Part shown: positions 17,105 to 25,204 of the stretch, in pieces
Position numbering within the stretch: position 1 is the first letter of the stretch
How the letters are laid out: every line of letters starts with the position of its first letter
NCBI GenBank assembly: GCA_030426355.1
Contig: JAUHYQ010000002.1
Coordinates: 372,001 to 436,000 of the forward strand
Direction: 5' to 3'
Length of the DNA stretch: 64,000 nucleotides
Source: Gammaproteobacteria bacterium
GTDB taxonomy: Bacteria; Pseudomonadota; Gammaproteobacteria; Steroidobacterales; GCA-2729495
Position numbers and translations under genes: made by a program
The notes under the pieces: model-generated
Database searches by the model: none
Told to the model about the DNA's origin: nothing
The model's input: the letters and a program-made list of their open reading frames with translations, nothing else

Positions 17105-18250
17105 ATGATTCAGGCGCAGGACTTTATCTTCAGAGCCCGGGACCTTGGCTTCGGTTTATACAGCGGCGTACCTTGTTCTTACCTGAAGCCGTTCATTAAT
17201 TTTGTTATCGACTCGCCCGACCTGCGTTACGTGGGCGCTGCCAACGAAGGCGATGCGGTGGCGATCGCAACCGGTGCGGAAATGGCCGGTGTGCGCAGCG
17301 TCGCCATGTTCCAGAATTCCGGTTTCGGTAATGCCGTGAATCCCCTGACCTCGCTGAATTACACATTCCGATCGCCGGTGTTATTGATCCCCACGTTGCG
17401 GGGCGAACCGGGCGGTCCGGCGGATGAACCGCAGCATGAATTGATGGGCGCCATTACCACGGGCCTGCTGGAGTTGATGCGCATCCCGTGGGAGTATTTC
17501 CCGGTCGAGGCGGACGCGATAGAGCCGGCTTTGCAGCGCGCCATCGCGCACATGGACAGTGAGCATACGCCTTACGCATTGGTGATGCGCAAGGGCAGCG
17601 TTGCTCCCGCGACTTTAACTTCGCAAGGCCGCGAGCGAGCGCCGCGTAAGTTCAATACGGCGGTTGCTCGTGCGTGCGCCAGTCGCTCGCAAATGCTTCG
17701 TGCCTTGCAGGTCGTTGCCGGCCCGGATACGGGGGCAGTGGTTATTGCCACCACCGGTTACACCGGCCGCGAGTTGTATGCCTGTGAAGATCGCGCTAAC
17801 CAGTTGTACATGGTCGGGTCAATGGGCTGTGCCGTGACACTGGGGCTGGGCATAGCGCTGGCGCAGCCTGCGCGCAAGGTGCTGGTGCTGGATGGCGACG
17901 GTGCCGCGTTAATGCGCCTGGGTGCGCAAAGCACGGTTGGTTTTGAAGCGCCTGCCAATCTGGTGCATGTATTGCTCGACAACGGCATACATGAGTCCAC
18001 CGGAGGGCAGGCCACGGTTGCGCGGTCAGTGGATTTTTGCGCTATCGCGGCGGCCAGTGGTTACGATGATGTGCAAAGTCTGGCACAGCCGGATGAAGTG
18101 GCGGCTGCCGTGCGCGCAGCATTTAATAGCGGTGTCGGGCCGGTGTTTATTCACGCGCCGACCCTGGCGGGCGTGCCGGACAAGTTACCCCGGCCATCGA
18201 TCACGCCCGCTGAAGTCGGCCAGCGGTTAAGAGACTTTCTGCAAACATGA
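17105..18250 (+). CDS. ppd: Phosphonopyruvate decarboxylase
   Basis: A 381-residue thiamine-diphosphate enzyme made of PYR-like and PP-like halves. The opening FGLYSGVPCSYLKPFINF is characteristic of phosphonopyruvate and sulfopyruvate decarboxylases. Glu48 in GAANEGDAVAIATG is the expected thiamine-activating Glu, and the GDG...N cofactor/metal motif runs from LDGDGAALMRLG to LLDNGIHESTGGQ. It removes CO2 from phosphonopyruvate to give phosphonoacetaldehyde, pulling the unfavourable mutase reaction forward. It starts 10 bases after pepM and overlaps the aminotransferase gene by ATGA, so the four genes form one translationally linked unit. Confidence 0.95.
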   Translation: MIQAQDFIFRARDLGFGLYSGVPCSYLKPFINFVIDSPDLRYVGAANEGDAVAIATGAEMAGVRSVAMFQNSGFGNAVNPLTSLNYTFRSPVLLIPTLRGEPGGPADEPQHELMGAITTGLLELMRIPWEYFPVEADAIEPALQRAIAHMDSEHTPYALVMRKGSVAPATLTSQGRERAPRKFNTAVARACASRSQMLRALQVVAGPDTGAVVIATTGYTGRELYACEDRANQLYMVGSMGCAVTLGLGIALAQPARKVLVLDGDGAALMRLGAQSTVGFEAPANLVHVLLDNGIHESTGGQATVARSVDFCAIAAASGYDDVQSLAQPDEVAAAVRAAFNSGVGPVFIHAPTLAGVPDKLPRPSITPAEVGQRLRDFLQT

Positions 18251-19362
18251 CGACTGAAAAGCGCACAATTTTGCTGAATCCGGGACCGGTAACGCTGACT
18301 AAAGGCGTGCGCGATGCCATGTTGCGTGGCGACTGGTGTCATCGCGAGCCGGAGTTTGCGGACCTGACCCGCGACATAAATGCCCGGTTGGTGCGCGTTT
18401 ACCGGGAAATGCCCAAAGATTTTGAGTCGGTGATATTGACGGGCTCCGGCACCTGCGCGGTGGAGGCAATGCTGGCAAGTTTTGCACCCCGTGAATCAGC
18501 GACGCTGATCGTCGCCAACGGTGTATATGGGGAGCGTATGGTCAAAATGCTCGCTGCGCAGGGCAAACCGCATTGTGCGGTGACGTCGGCCTGGGGTGAA
18601 GCCATTGATATGGATGCGGTGCGCACCGCACTGGACGCGCGCGCGGATATTACGCATGTGGCTACCGTGCATCACGAAACCACCACCGGGCGCCTGAATG
18701 ATTTGTCGGCTTTAGGGCAGCTATGCGGTGAGCGCGGATTGCGGCTGATGCTTGATGCGGTGAGCAGCTTCGGTGTCGAAGCTATCGATGCAGACGGCTG
18801 GAACATTGCTGCACTTGCCGCCACCGCCAACAAATGTCTGCAAGGCGTGCCCGGTATTTCTTTTGTCATGGCACGCAAGCATATGTGGGCTGACGAACTG
18901 GTGCCGGCCGGCAGCGTTTATCTGGATCTTGCCGCTTACTATCAGGGCCAGCATGGCACCGGCTTTTCACCGTTCACGCAGGCAGTGCAACCAGCATTTG
19001 CATTGCTGGAAGCATTGCGGGAACTGGAGGAAATCGGCGGTTGGGAACAACGTCGTTCGATTTACCGGCATCGTGCCGGGCGAATCGCGGTGACGTTGAA
19101 GAGATTGGGCCTGCAAACATTGTTACCCCCGCAGGAGTTTTCCTGCGTTTTGTGGTCGTGGGTTTTGCCCGACGGCGATAATTACGAGCGGGTGCACGCG
19201 TTGCTGAAGAAAAAAGGTTTTGTGATTTATGCCGGGCAGGGTGGCCTCGGTACGCATATTTTCCGGATAGCCCACATGGGCGATATCCAAAATGACGACC
19301 TCGAACGACTGGATGCTGCCTTGCGGGAGTGTTTTGCCGAAAGTGCGGGAGCAGCACGCTGA
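18247..19362 (+). CDS. phnW: 2-aminoethylphosphonate-pyruvate transaminase
   Basis: A 371-residue class V, PLP-dependent aminotransferase. The start LLNPGPVTLTKGVRDAML is diagnostic of the AEP transaminase family; LTGSGTCAVEAMLASF binds the cofactor phosphate, and TANKCLQGVPGISFV holds the PLP lysine. The enzyme interconverts phosphonoacetaldehyde and AEP; beside pepM and ppd it must run in the biosynthetic direction. No phosphonatase gene is present in the window, which supports synthesis over breakdown. It overlaps ppd by four bases and shares one base with the next start (TGATG). The symbol follows the family name, although phnW is best known from catabolic loci. Confidence 0.93.
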   Translation: MTTEKRTILLNPGPVTLTKGVRDAMLRGDWCHREPEFADLTRDINARLVRVYREMPKDFESVILTGSGTCAVEAMLASFAPRESATLIVANGVYGERMVKMLAAQGKPHCAVTSAWGEAIDMDAVRTALDARADITHVATVHHETTTGRLNDLSALGQLCGERGLRLMLDAVSSFGVEAIDADGWNIAALAATANKCLQGVPGISFVMARKHMWADELVPAGSVYLDLAAYYQGQHGTGFSPFTQAVQPAFALLEALRELEEIGGWEQRRSIYRHRAGRIAVTLKRLGLQTLLPPQEFSCVLWSWVLPDGDNYERVHALLKKKGFVIYAGQGGLGTHIFRIAHMGDIQNDDLERLDAALRECFAESAGAAR

Positions 19363-20084
19363 TGCGCAACGCGGTTATTCTCGCCGCCGGCATGGGTACC
19401 CGCTTACGTGCGGAGCATAGCGGTAAGCCCAAGGGATTTGTGGAGCTCGATGGCCGGCCGATTATTGACGTCTCCATAGCCCGGTTGGAGCGTGCTGGCA
19501 TTGCGGACATCGTCGTCGTCACCGGCTACGCAGCAAATTATTACGAGCAGCTCGCTATGCGCTACGACGGCCTGGTTCGTACCGTGCACAACCCGGATTT
19601 CGAACATTCGGGCAGCATGTATTCCCTATGGTGCGCGCGAAAACATATAGACGACGATTTCCTGTTACTGGAGTCCGATTTGGTCTATGAGCAACGTGCT
19701 TTGGATGTGCTAATCAATCACGAGATGCCTGATGTGGTGCTCCTGTCCGGGCCGACGCACGCGGGCGACGAGGTGTTCGTCGAAACCGCCGACGGCTTGC
19801 TGGTTGCCATGAACAAGGATAAATCTCGCCTGCACGGGCCGGTGGCCGGCGAACTGGTCGGTATTTCGCGAATATCGCGCGGCCTGTTTGCCGTTATGAA
19901 GCACCTGGCTGAACAGGCTTTCGAGGACTCTTTGCATTACAGCTATGAAACGGATTGTCTGGTCGCGGCGGCACAGGCCTGGGATATTGCTTGCCCGGTG
20001 GTTGCCGACCTGGCCTGGGGTGAAATTGACGACCCGGCGCATCTCATCCGCGTGCGGGAAAAGGTTTTGCCGCGCTTAAGCTAG
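19362..20084 (+). CDS. pntC: AEP cytidylyltransferase-like nucleotidyltransferase (PntC type)
   Basis: A 240-residue nucleotidyltransferase. The frame continues upstream but the TGATG junction and the opening MRNAVILAAGMGTRL fix the start. The intact loop LAAGMGTRLRAEHSGKPKGF binds the NTP, unlike the altered loop in the PepM-fused domain. Directly after the AEP transaminase, the best role is forming CMP-AEP from CTP and AEP, the PntC reaction known from Treponema and other phosphonate-making bacteria. CMP-AEP would be the donor for attaching AEP to glycans or lipids. CTP specificity and substrate are inferred from context; sugar nucleotidyltransferases share the same motif. Confidence 0.8.
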   Translation: MRNAVILAAGMGTRLRAEHSGKPKGFVELDGRPIIDVSIARLERAGIADIVVVTGYAANYYEQLAMRYDGLVRTVHNPDFEHSGSMYSLWCARKHIDDDFLLLESDLVYEQRALDVLINHEMPDVVLLSGPTHAGDEVFVETADGLLVAMNKDKSRLHGPVAGELVGISRISRGLFAVMKHLAEQAFEDSLHYSYETDCLVAAAQAWDIACPVVADLAWGEIDDPAHLIRVREKVLPRLS

Positions 20085-20213
20085 CGTGCCCGAATTGTCT
20101 GGCGGGATTTGCAGGTTCTGGCCCCGCGGGGCTTTGAATGGCCGGCCAAATCATGGAAAATTGACGCCTGATTTAACTGTCGTGGCACGCAAAGCGTAGT
20201 AATGGAGCGCGGG
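20085..20213. other. Intergenic spacer with GC palindrome
   Basis: About 130 bases separate the nucleotidyltransferase from the small membrane-protein gene. A 12-base perfect palindrome, GCCCCGCGGGGC, lies at 20121-20132 and is followed by only three T, so it is not a convincing terminator. A GGAG at 20204-20207 serves as ribosome-binding site for the next gene. No other signal was recognised. Confidence 0.4.
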
Positions 20214-20477
20214 ATGAGGGTACATCAAACACTGCTGGCACGGGCTGCAACGGCGATGGCGTTGCTGGGTTTTGCTCCTGTGGCCTTTGCCTATCTGGAT
20301 CCAAGCACCGGCAGCATGATCCTCTCTGCCATTGTGGGTATATTTGCCACGCTGGTACTGGCAATAAAGACTTACTGGTACAAGCTCAAATCGTTCATTA
20401 GTGGCCGTTCAGCTCAGCCCGAAGTGGATGCCGATGACCTTGCTGAAAACAGTACAGAGGCCAAGGACGAGGCCTGA
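20214..20477 (+). CDS. Small membrane protein with YLDPSTGS motif
   Basis: An 87-residue protein. An ATG 12 bases earlier is possible, but GGAG is well placed for the start used here. Layout: an N-terminal signal-like segment ending in FAPVAFA, then the motif YLDPSTGSMILSAIVG, one transmembrane helix (about IVGIFATLVLAIKTYWYK) and a short acidic cytoplasmic tail. I know the Y-L-D-P-G/S-x-G-S motif only from small uncharacterised proteins, often near surface-polysaccharide or phospho-transfer genes; I cannot give a function. It follows the AEP genes on the same strand and may be a membrane partner of the phosphonate pathway. Confidence 0.72.
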   Translation: MRVHQTLLARAATAMALLGFAPVAFAYLDPSTGSMILSAIVGIFATLVLAIKTYWYKLKSFISGRSAQPEVDADDLAENSTEAKDEA

Positions 20478-20486
20478 TTGCTTCGT

Positions 20487-21419
20487 CTAGCCTTTCAAGG
20501 GCAATCCTGTTGAGCGGGCCAGTTCTCGCACCATGCCCTGATAGGGCCCGCTAACCGGCACATGTTCATTGTTGCGCATCACCAAAAAAAAGTCCTTTGC
20601 TTTGGCATTGACCGATGCAATCGCGTTCGTGTTGACCCAATACGAACGGTGTACCTGCTGCCCCAGTTGTTGGCCGATTTCATTTATCGCATCGCTGAAC
20701 CGGTACAACACCATGTAGTTTTTATTGGGGGTGACAACTTTGATGTAGTGCTGCTCGGCTTTAATAATAAGCACTTCATCCGGTTGTAACTGTTTTGGCA
20801 GGCGGTGGATGAACGCCGGCATGCCTTCAGGCCACCCGCTTTCTGACGGGATCTGCGGGTCTTGCGGCATTGTCCCGGTTGGCTCGGTATCTTCGTAGCC
20901 ACGTGGAATCGAATAGCGGTATAGCGGCAGCTTAAGAAAGCGGTCAAACAGAAAATTGATGCCCAGCCAGATGATGCCTGCACGCGAAAGATAGGCCCAG
21001 AAATCGGCAGAAAAATAAACCGTTAGGGTATGGCCCAATGCCAGTTCGGGCAGCGATGCCTCATATAATCCCGTGAGCCAGTTGGAGTAGGGCACGACCA
21101 TGAAGCTGCTCGCAACATGGCCCAGTATAAGCAGGGCGAGCCACGGCGGCTTCCAACGCTGCAGCAGTCTCATAAACAGCAGCGTGAACCCGCAGGTTGT
21201 CCACCACGGCAGAAATGCATGTGCAGCATAGAACGACAGGCTTCCCAGGGTCCCCGCCGCGTGGCGAATCTCCCAGTTATTGAGGCCGGCGTAGAGCGCA
21301 ATTGCCAGTGGCACACCAACGTAATAGGCCAGCGTAGTCCACACGTTGCCTCTGGCTATGCGCGAAGCCATTGTGGCGTCGAGATTTTGGCGGTCAGGCA
21401 GGTCAATTTCGTGCTGCAT
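20487..21419 (-). CDS. Membrane-anchored LytTR-family transcription regulator
   Basis: A 310-residue protein. The open frame is 90 codons longer at the N-terminus, but that part is over the divergent gene's leader and has no domain character; MQHEIDLPDRQNLDATMA is taken as the start. Residues about 25-165 contain four hydrophobic segments. The C-terminal ~100 residues are a LytTR DNA-binding domain: HRLPKQLQPDEVLIIKAEQH, VVTPNKNYMVLYRFSDAI, QVHRSYWVNTNAIASV. No receiver domain is present, so the membrane part is probably the sensor. It is convergent with the phosphonate operon, 9 bases from the small membrane-protein gene, and divergent from a membrane protein it may control. Confidence 0.85.
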   Translation of the reverse strand: MQHEIDLPDRQNLDATMASRIARGNVWTTLAYYVGVPLAIALYAGLNNWEIRHAAGTLGSLSFYAAHAFLPWWTTCGFTLLFMRLLQRWKPPWLALLILGHVASSFMVVPYSNWLTGLYEASLPELALGHTLTVYFSADFWAYLSRAGIIWLGINFLFDRFLKLPLYRYSIPRGYEDTEPTGTMPQDPQIPSESGWPEGMPAFIHRLPKQLQPDEVLIIKAEQHYIKVVTPNKNYMVLYRFSDAINEIGQQLGQQVHRSYWVNTNAIASVNAKAKDFFLVMRNNEHVPVSGPYQGMVRELARSTGLPLKG

Positions 21420-21585
21420 GAGTCCGATTCCAGGTATTTTGTTCCGTTTAGGGGAAGTATTTGGCCTGATACTTCGCGCGCAGTCTAGATTAGCCCACCC
21501 AGTCGCCCGCCTGTTAGAGGCGAATTTATGGGCACTGGTAATTGGCTCTCTTGTCCTGGGGGCCGTTATGCAGCGGGGGAAATCA
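21420..21585. promoter_or_regulatory. Divergent promoter region, LytTR regulator / membrane protein
   Basis: 166 bases between two outward-facing starts. It must hold the promoters of both genes and is the natural place for a LytTR operator, but I see no clear pair of direct repeats of the LytTR type and no strong -10/-35 pair. A GGGGGA ribosome-binding site just before 21586 fixes the rightward start. Confidence 0.4.
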
Positions 21586-22479
21586 ATGCACGCAATCAGC
21601 AGAGCGATCACACGCCAGCCGGTGGCTGGGTTATTCAGCCTGATTATGGTTTGGTGCAGTTTGGCACTGGGCCACACCCTAGTGGTCATTCAGCATGCCG
21701 CCAACCCGATGGGCGTGCTGGACACGGCAATGTCCATGTTGCTAGGTCTGGCCGGATTCGCACTGGTGTGGATAGGCATGCGTCGTCGCGAAACGCAGGG
21801 AACCTTGCTTGGCTGGATTGGCGGCGCCTTTATATGGTGCGGCTGGTTCGAGTGGACTTGGCGATACACCGCGCATCTTCTGGAAGTTGAGGGTGTCTAT
21901 GCTGATGGCATGATGATCCTATCGCCTGAGTTGCTGATGATTCAGGCCACCACCCTGCTGGTGGTTGCGATGTTAATTTTCTTCGGCGCAAACAAAGATA
22001 CAAAGTGCCGCATGTTCATGTGGTTTCACCGCAACCTGAAACTGACTCCCGGCAAAATGACGCCAGGCTATAAGCCGCAGCCGGCGCGAATTGCGGCCAT
22101 AGAAACGGTTTTTCTGATTTGGGCAATCTACCTGTTCGCGATCTTTTTCAATGATCCGCGGGGCATTAAATATGATTCCACGACCGCAATGGTATTGACG
22201 GTCTTATTTCTGGTCTGGGGTTGCTATTTGGCAGTCAAGCTCCTGAGCGTTCGCCGTCTGGGCCCCATATTCAGGTACGCAATTCCGACCGGAAATATTC
22301 TTTGGCTGCCTGTTGAGGCTTTTTCCCGCTGGGGGTTGTACCCCGAGGTATGGGTGAAGCCCGGGGAATACCCGATCGTCATGTCATCGGTATTCGTTGT
22401 TTATCTGATTGGTTGCTATGTCATGTATCAATCAGACAAGGATTCGGGCGAGGGGTCGCCCGCACTCGCATCTGCCTGA
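21586..22479 (+). CDS. Multi-pass membrane protein of unknown function
   Basis: A 297-residue, very hydrophobic protein. The frame is open 240 bases further upstream, across the regulator's start region, but only the ATG chosen here is preceded by a strong ribosome-binding site (GGGGGA). About seven to eight transmembrane helices are visible, with a short loop KLTPGKMTPGYKPQPARI in the middle and a Trp/Tyr-rich C-terminal part (LWLPVEAFSRWGLYPEVW). I do not recognise the family. It is divergent from the LytTR regulator and 54 bases upstream of a TonB receptor, so an envelope-sensing or transport role is possible. Confidence 0.75.
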   Translation: MHAISRAITRQPVAGLFSLIMVWCSLALGHTLVVIQHAANPMGVLDTAMSMLLGLAGFALVWIGMRRRETQGTLLGWIGGAFIWCGWFEWTWRYTAHLLEVEGVYADGMMILSPELLMIQATTLLVVAMLIFFGANKDTKCRMFMWFHRNLKLTPGKMTPGYKPQPARIAAIETVFLIWAIYLFAIFFNDPRGIKYDSTTAMVLTVLFLVWGCYLAVKLLSVRRLGPIFRYAIPTGNILWLPVEAFSRWGLYPEVWVKPGEYPIVMSSVFVVYLIGCYVMYQSDKDSGEGSPALASA

Positions 22480-22533
22480 ACATTTCCTTAGCTTTTTTAG
22501 TATTCGCGCTTATGGCGTTCTTAGGGGGACGTA

Positions 22534-25092
22534 ATGAAACATAAAACGATGTTATTGAATAGCAGTACGCAGCGTTTGTTGCCCATGCTTGTGGCTGTAT
22601 TGGCCGGAGTATCGGCTTTAACACTAAGTAAGGCTGGCTGGAGTGCTGTCGTCGACGAGATTACTGTCACGACGCGTCGCGCTGAAGAAGGTCTTCAGCA
22701 AGTGCCGGTCGCGGTGTCAGCCTTTAGTGCCGAGTTTATCGAAAAGCAAGGCATCACAAGCACTGCCGATGTCGCCAAGCTGGTGCCCGGCGTACAGTTC
22801 GATCAGTCCTTCTCGGCTGCAGATACCCGCATATCCATGCGCGGTATTGCCAGCGAACGCGGTCGGACCAGCACGGCCGTGCTAATCGATGGTATTGACG
22901 TATCTGGCGAGAACATCACGGCGGGTGGTGGTTCATCACTGCTGAACACGCGGCTATTGGAGCTGGAGCGCGTGGAAGTGATCAAGGGGCCGCAATCAGC
23001 GCTTTACGGACGTAATGCCTTCGCTGGCGTGATCAACTATGTCTCTAAAACCCCGTCACTTGACGAGTACGAGCGCAGTATTTATCTGGACGGTGGCTGG
23101 CATGATACGGAAGGCAGCGTACGCGATATGCGCGGTCGCTTGTCGGTGCCGCTGATTGACGGAAAGCTCGCTTTAAGCGTCAATCTTGGCGCCTTCAAAG
23201 ATACCGGTGCTTACATTAATAACAACCCGAATGATGCCCGTGCCAACGCAAAGTTGAATGGCTCAGACAGCGTTGGCGGTCGCGCCATGCTCTTGTGGGC
23301 CCCTTCAGATGCGTTGTCAGTATTGGGCAGCGTGACAATGTCCACTAACAAGAGTGATCAGCGCGCGATTGCGAAAGTTGGCAATGCCAATACCTTTTAT
23401 CTGAACGGCGTGCAACTGCCGGCAGGCACGGTGCCGACTTTCGATGCTTTCGGCACCATGAACTACGGACAGTGGTTGGGAACTGTATCGAAGGTCTCGC
23501 CTGAAGATATAAACCTGTCTTTTTCGCAACGCTTTAATTCGCCGTTTCGTGGCAGCAAAGACGAACAGCTGCTGGGCACACTTAAAATTGAATGGGATGT
23601 GTCGGGATACACATTCAAGTCTTCAACCAGTTATCTTGATAATCAGGCCTCGTTGCACGAAGACCCGGAATTTCAGGATGGCATTGGCACGTTTTTTATG
23701 GGCGTAGGTTTGTCACTGGACAACGACTACTTTGATGAGACCGATACGGAGAGTTTCAGTCAGGAGTTTACGCTGGAGTCTACTGATTGGGACGGTGGCA
23801 ATTGGCTCGTTGGCGTATCGTACTTTGATGAAACTGCCGAAAACCGCGATATGTCGCTGAACTGGTTTAATGACCCCAATCTGGTGTTTGCCCCCGGCAT
23901 CTGCGGCACCACACCGATCGTGTCCTTTGCCTGCGGTTATGCTGCATCGGCCCTTGCGGGTGACCCGGCCAAGCTTACTGACCGCGATACCAAATCATAT
24001 TCAGTGTTCGGTTTGGTTGGTCTCGACCTGACCGAACAGCTGCGGTTGACGGCCGAAGCACGTTATATCAAGGACAAGATCACGGTTGAAACCAATACTG
24101 GCATCGACCGCGTGTCGCAGACAACCTTGAATGTGCCGATAGATCTGAGTGGTTTGGGTGGTTTCGGTATCAGTCCGGTGGACTTGCCCGCTCGCGATTC
24201 TCAAACGACAGACACTATTAACCCTCGTCTGGCACTCGATTTTAGCCTCAGCGAAGATGTGCTGCTTTATGCATCTGCAGCCAAAGGTACCAAGCCCGCA
24301 GGCTTTGGCACTGTGCAGTTTGCGCGCCCGCAGGTTGCGAAAATCAAACAAGAGAAGTTGTATGCGTACGAGTTGGGTGCCAAGACCACGTGGCTTGAAG
24401 GTTCGTTGCAGGCTAATGTCGCCGTCTATCGCAATGACTACAAGGATCGGCAGGTCGGTGTCACGATTACCGACCCGGCGTCAAACTGGGCTGCGTCCGG
24501 CATCGTGAACGCGGCTAAAGCCGAGACCACGGGCCTCGAGGTTGATCTGACCTGGCGCCCCTCCGACGAGTTGACGTTGGCTGCTGCGTATTCCTACACG
24601 GACGCTGAATGGACCGACTTCAATTACACCAATATTCGAGCCGAGGCGGGCACCACGGTGAGTCCCAAGGATCAGGCTATTTGCGGCAACGTCGTGGGTG
24701 ATTGTTCGGGAGCAAGCGTGGCTGGTGTGCCTGAGCACGCCTACACATTGTTGGGCAATTATACGGTGCCGGTTGGCGATAATCTTGAGGGATTCATCAA
24801 TGTCATCGCCCAGTTCCAGGACGAGCGCAATATTTACGACCGCATTAATACAGCCAAGCTTGACTCATACTGGAACGTGGATGCACAGATCGGTGTGCAG
24901 ACATCTGCCTGGAGTCTGCAGATTTATGCCGAAAATCTGTTCGACGATGAGACGCCTCGCTGGGCGCAGGGCTACAATGACTTTCGTGATGGCATGTACG
25001 GCGGTATGGGTGGTCAGCCGCGTGACGAGACTGCTTTTGCCTTTCTGCCGCCACCGCGGCTGATTGGATTGCGCACCACCTTCAGATTCTAA
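22534..25092 (+). CDS. TonB-dependent outer-membrane receptor
   Basis: An 852-residue protein with a signal peptide (about residues 1-38), a TonB-box-like segment DEITVTTRRAEEG, a plug domain (about 50-165, including GRNAFAGVINYVSKTP) and a 22-strand type beta-barrel ending in the aromatic LIGLRTTFRF. Such receptors import large or scarce substrates (siderophores, cobalamin, glycans, oligopeptides) with energy from TonB-ExbBD. The plug sequence resembles the broad group of iron-complex/pesticin-type receptors common in marine Proteobacteria. It ends at a strong terminator. The substrate cannot be read, and a link to the flanking phosphonate genes is only positional. Confidence 0.93.
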   Translation: MKHKTMLLNSSTQRLLPMLVAVLAGVSALTLSKAGWSAVVDEITVTTRRAEEGLQQVPVAVSAFSAEFIEKQGITSTADVAKLVPGVQFDQSFSAADTRISMRGIASERGRTSTAVLIDGIDVSGENITAGGGSSLLNTRLLELERVEVIKGPQSALYGRNAFAGVINYVSKTPSLDEYERSIYLDGGWHDTEGSVRDMRGRLSVPLIDGKLALSVNLGAFKDTGAYINNNPNDARANAKLNGSDSVGGRAMLLWAPSDALSVLGSVTMSTNKSDQRAIAKVGNANTFYLNGVQLPAGTVPTFDAFGTMNYGQWLGTVSKVSPEDINLSFSQRFNSPFRGSKDEQLLGTLKIEWDVSGYTFKSSTSYLDNQASLHEDPEFQDGIGTFFMGVGLSLDNDYFDETDTESFSQEFTLESTDWDGGNWLVGVSYFDETAENRDMSLNWFNDPNLVFAPGICGTTPIVSFACGYAASALAGDPAKLTDRDTKSYSVFGLVGLDLTEQLRLTAEARYIKDKITVETNTGIDRVSQTTLNVPIDLSGLGGFGISPVDLPARDSQTTDTINPRLALDFSLSEDVLLYASAAKGTKPAGFGTVQFARPQVAKIKQEKLYAYELGAKTTWLEGSLQANVAVYRNDYKDRQVGVTITDPASNWAASGIVNAAKAETTGLEVDLTWRPSDELTLAAAYSYTDAEWTDFNYTNIRAEAGTTVSPKDQAICGNVVGDCSGASVAGVPEHAYTLLGNYTVPVGDNLEGFINVIAQFQDERNIYDRINTAKLDSYWNVDAQIGVQTSAWSLQIYAENLFDDETPRWAQGYNDFRDGMYGGMGGQPRDETAFAFLPPPRLIGLRTTFRF

Positions 25093-25131
25093 GCGGCTTC
25101 CTCTGCTGCCGACGACGAGAACCCCGCTGGG

Positions 25132-25157
25132 TCATCTGACCTGGCGGGGTTTTTTTT
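25132..25157 (+). terminator. Rho-independent terminator after the TonB receptor
   Basis: CCCCGC at 25132-25137 pairs with GCGGGG at 25144-25149... extended by an inner GGGTC/GACC pairing, and the stem is followed by a run of eight T. It lies 40 bases after the receptor stop and separates it from the next operon. Confidence 0.85.
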
Positions 25158-25204
25158 AGTATTGTAGGCCGGGTACGGGTTGGTTTGGGTTTCTGCATCT
25201 TCGC

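Noticed and set aside
20121-20132. Terminator after the AEP nucleotidyltransferase
   Set aside because: GCCCCGCGGGGC is a perfect palindrome but has no room for a loop without breaking pairs and is followed by only three T.
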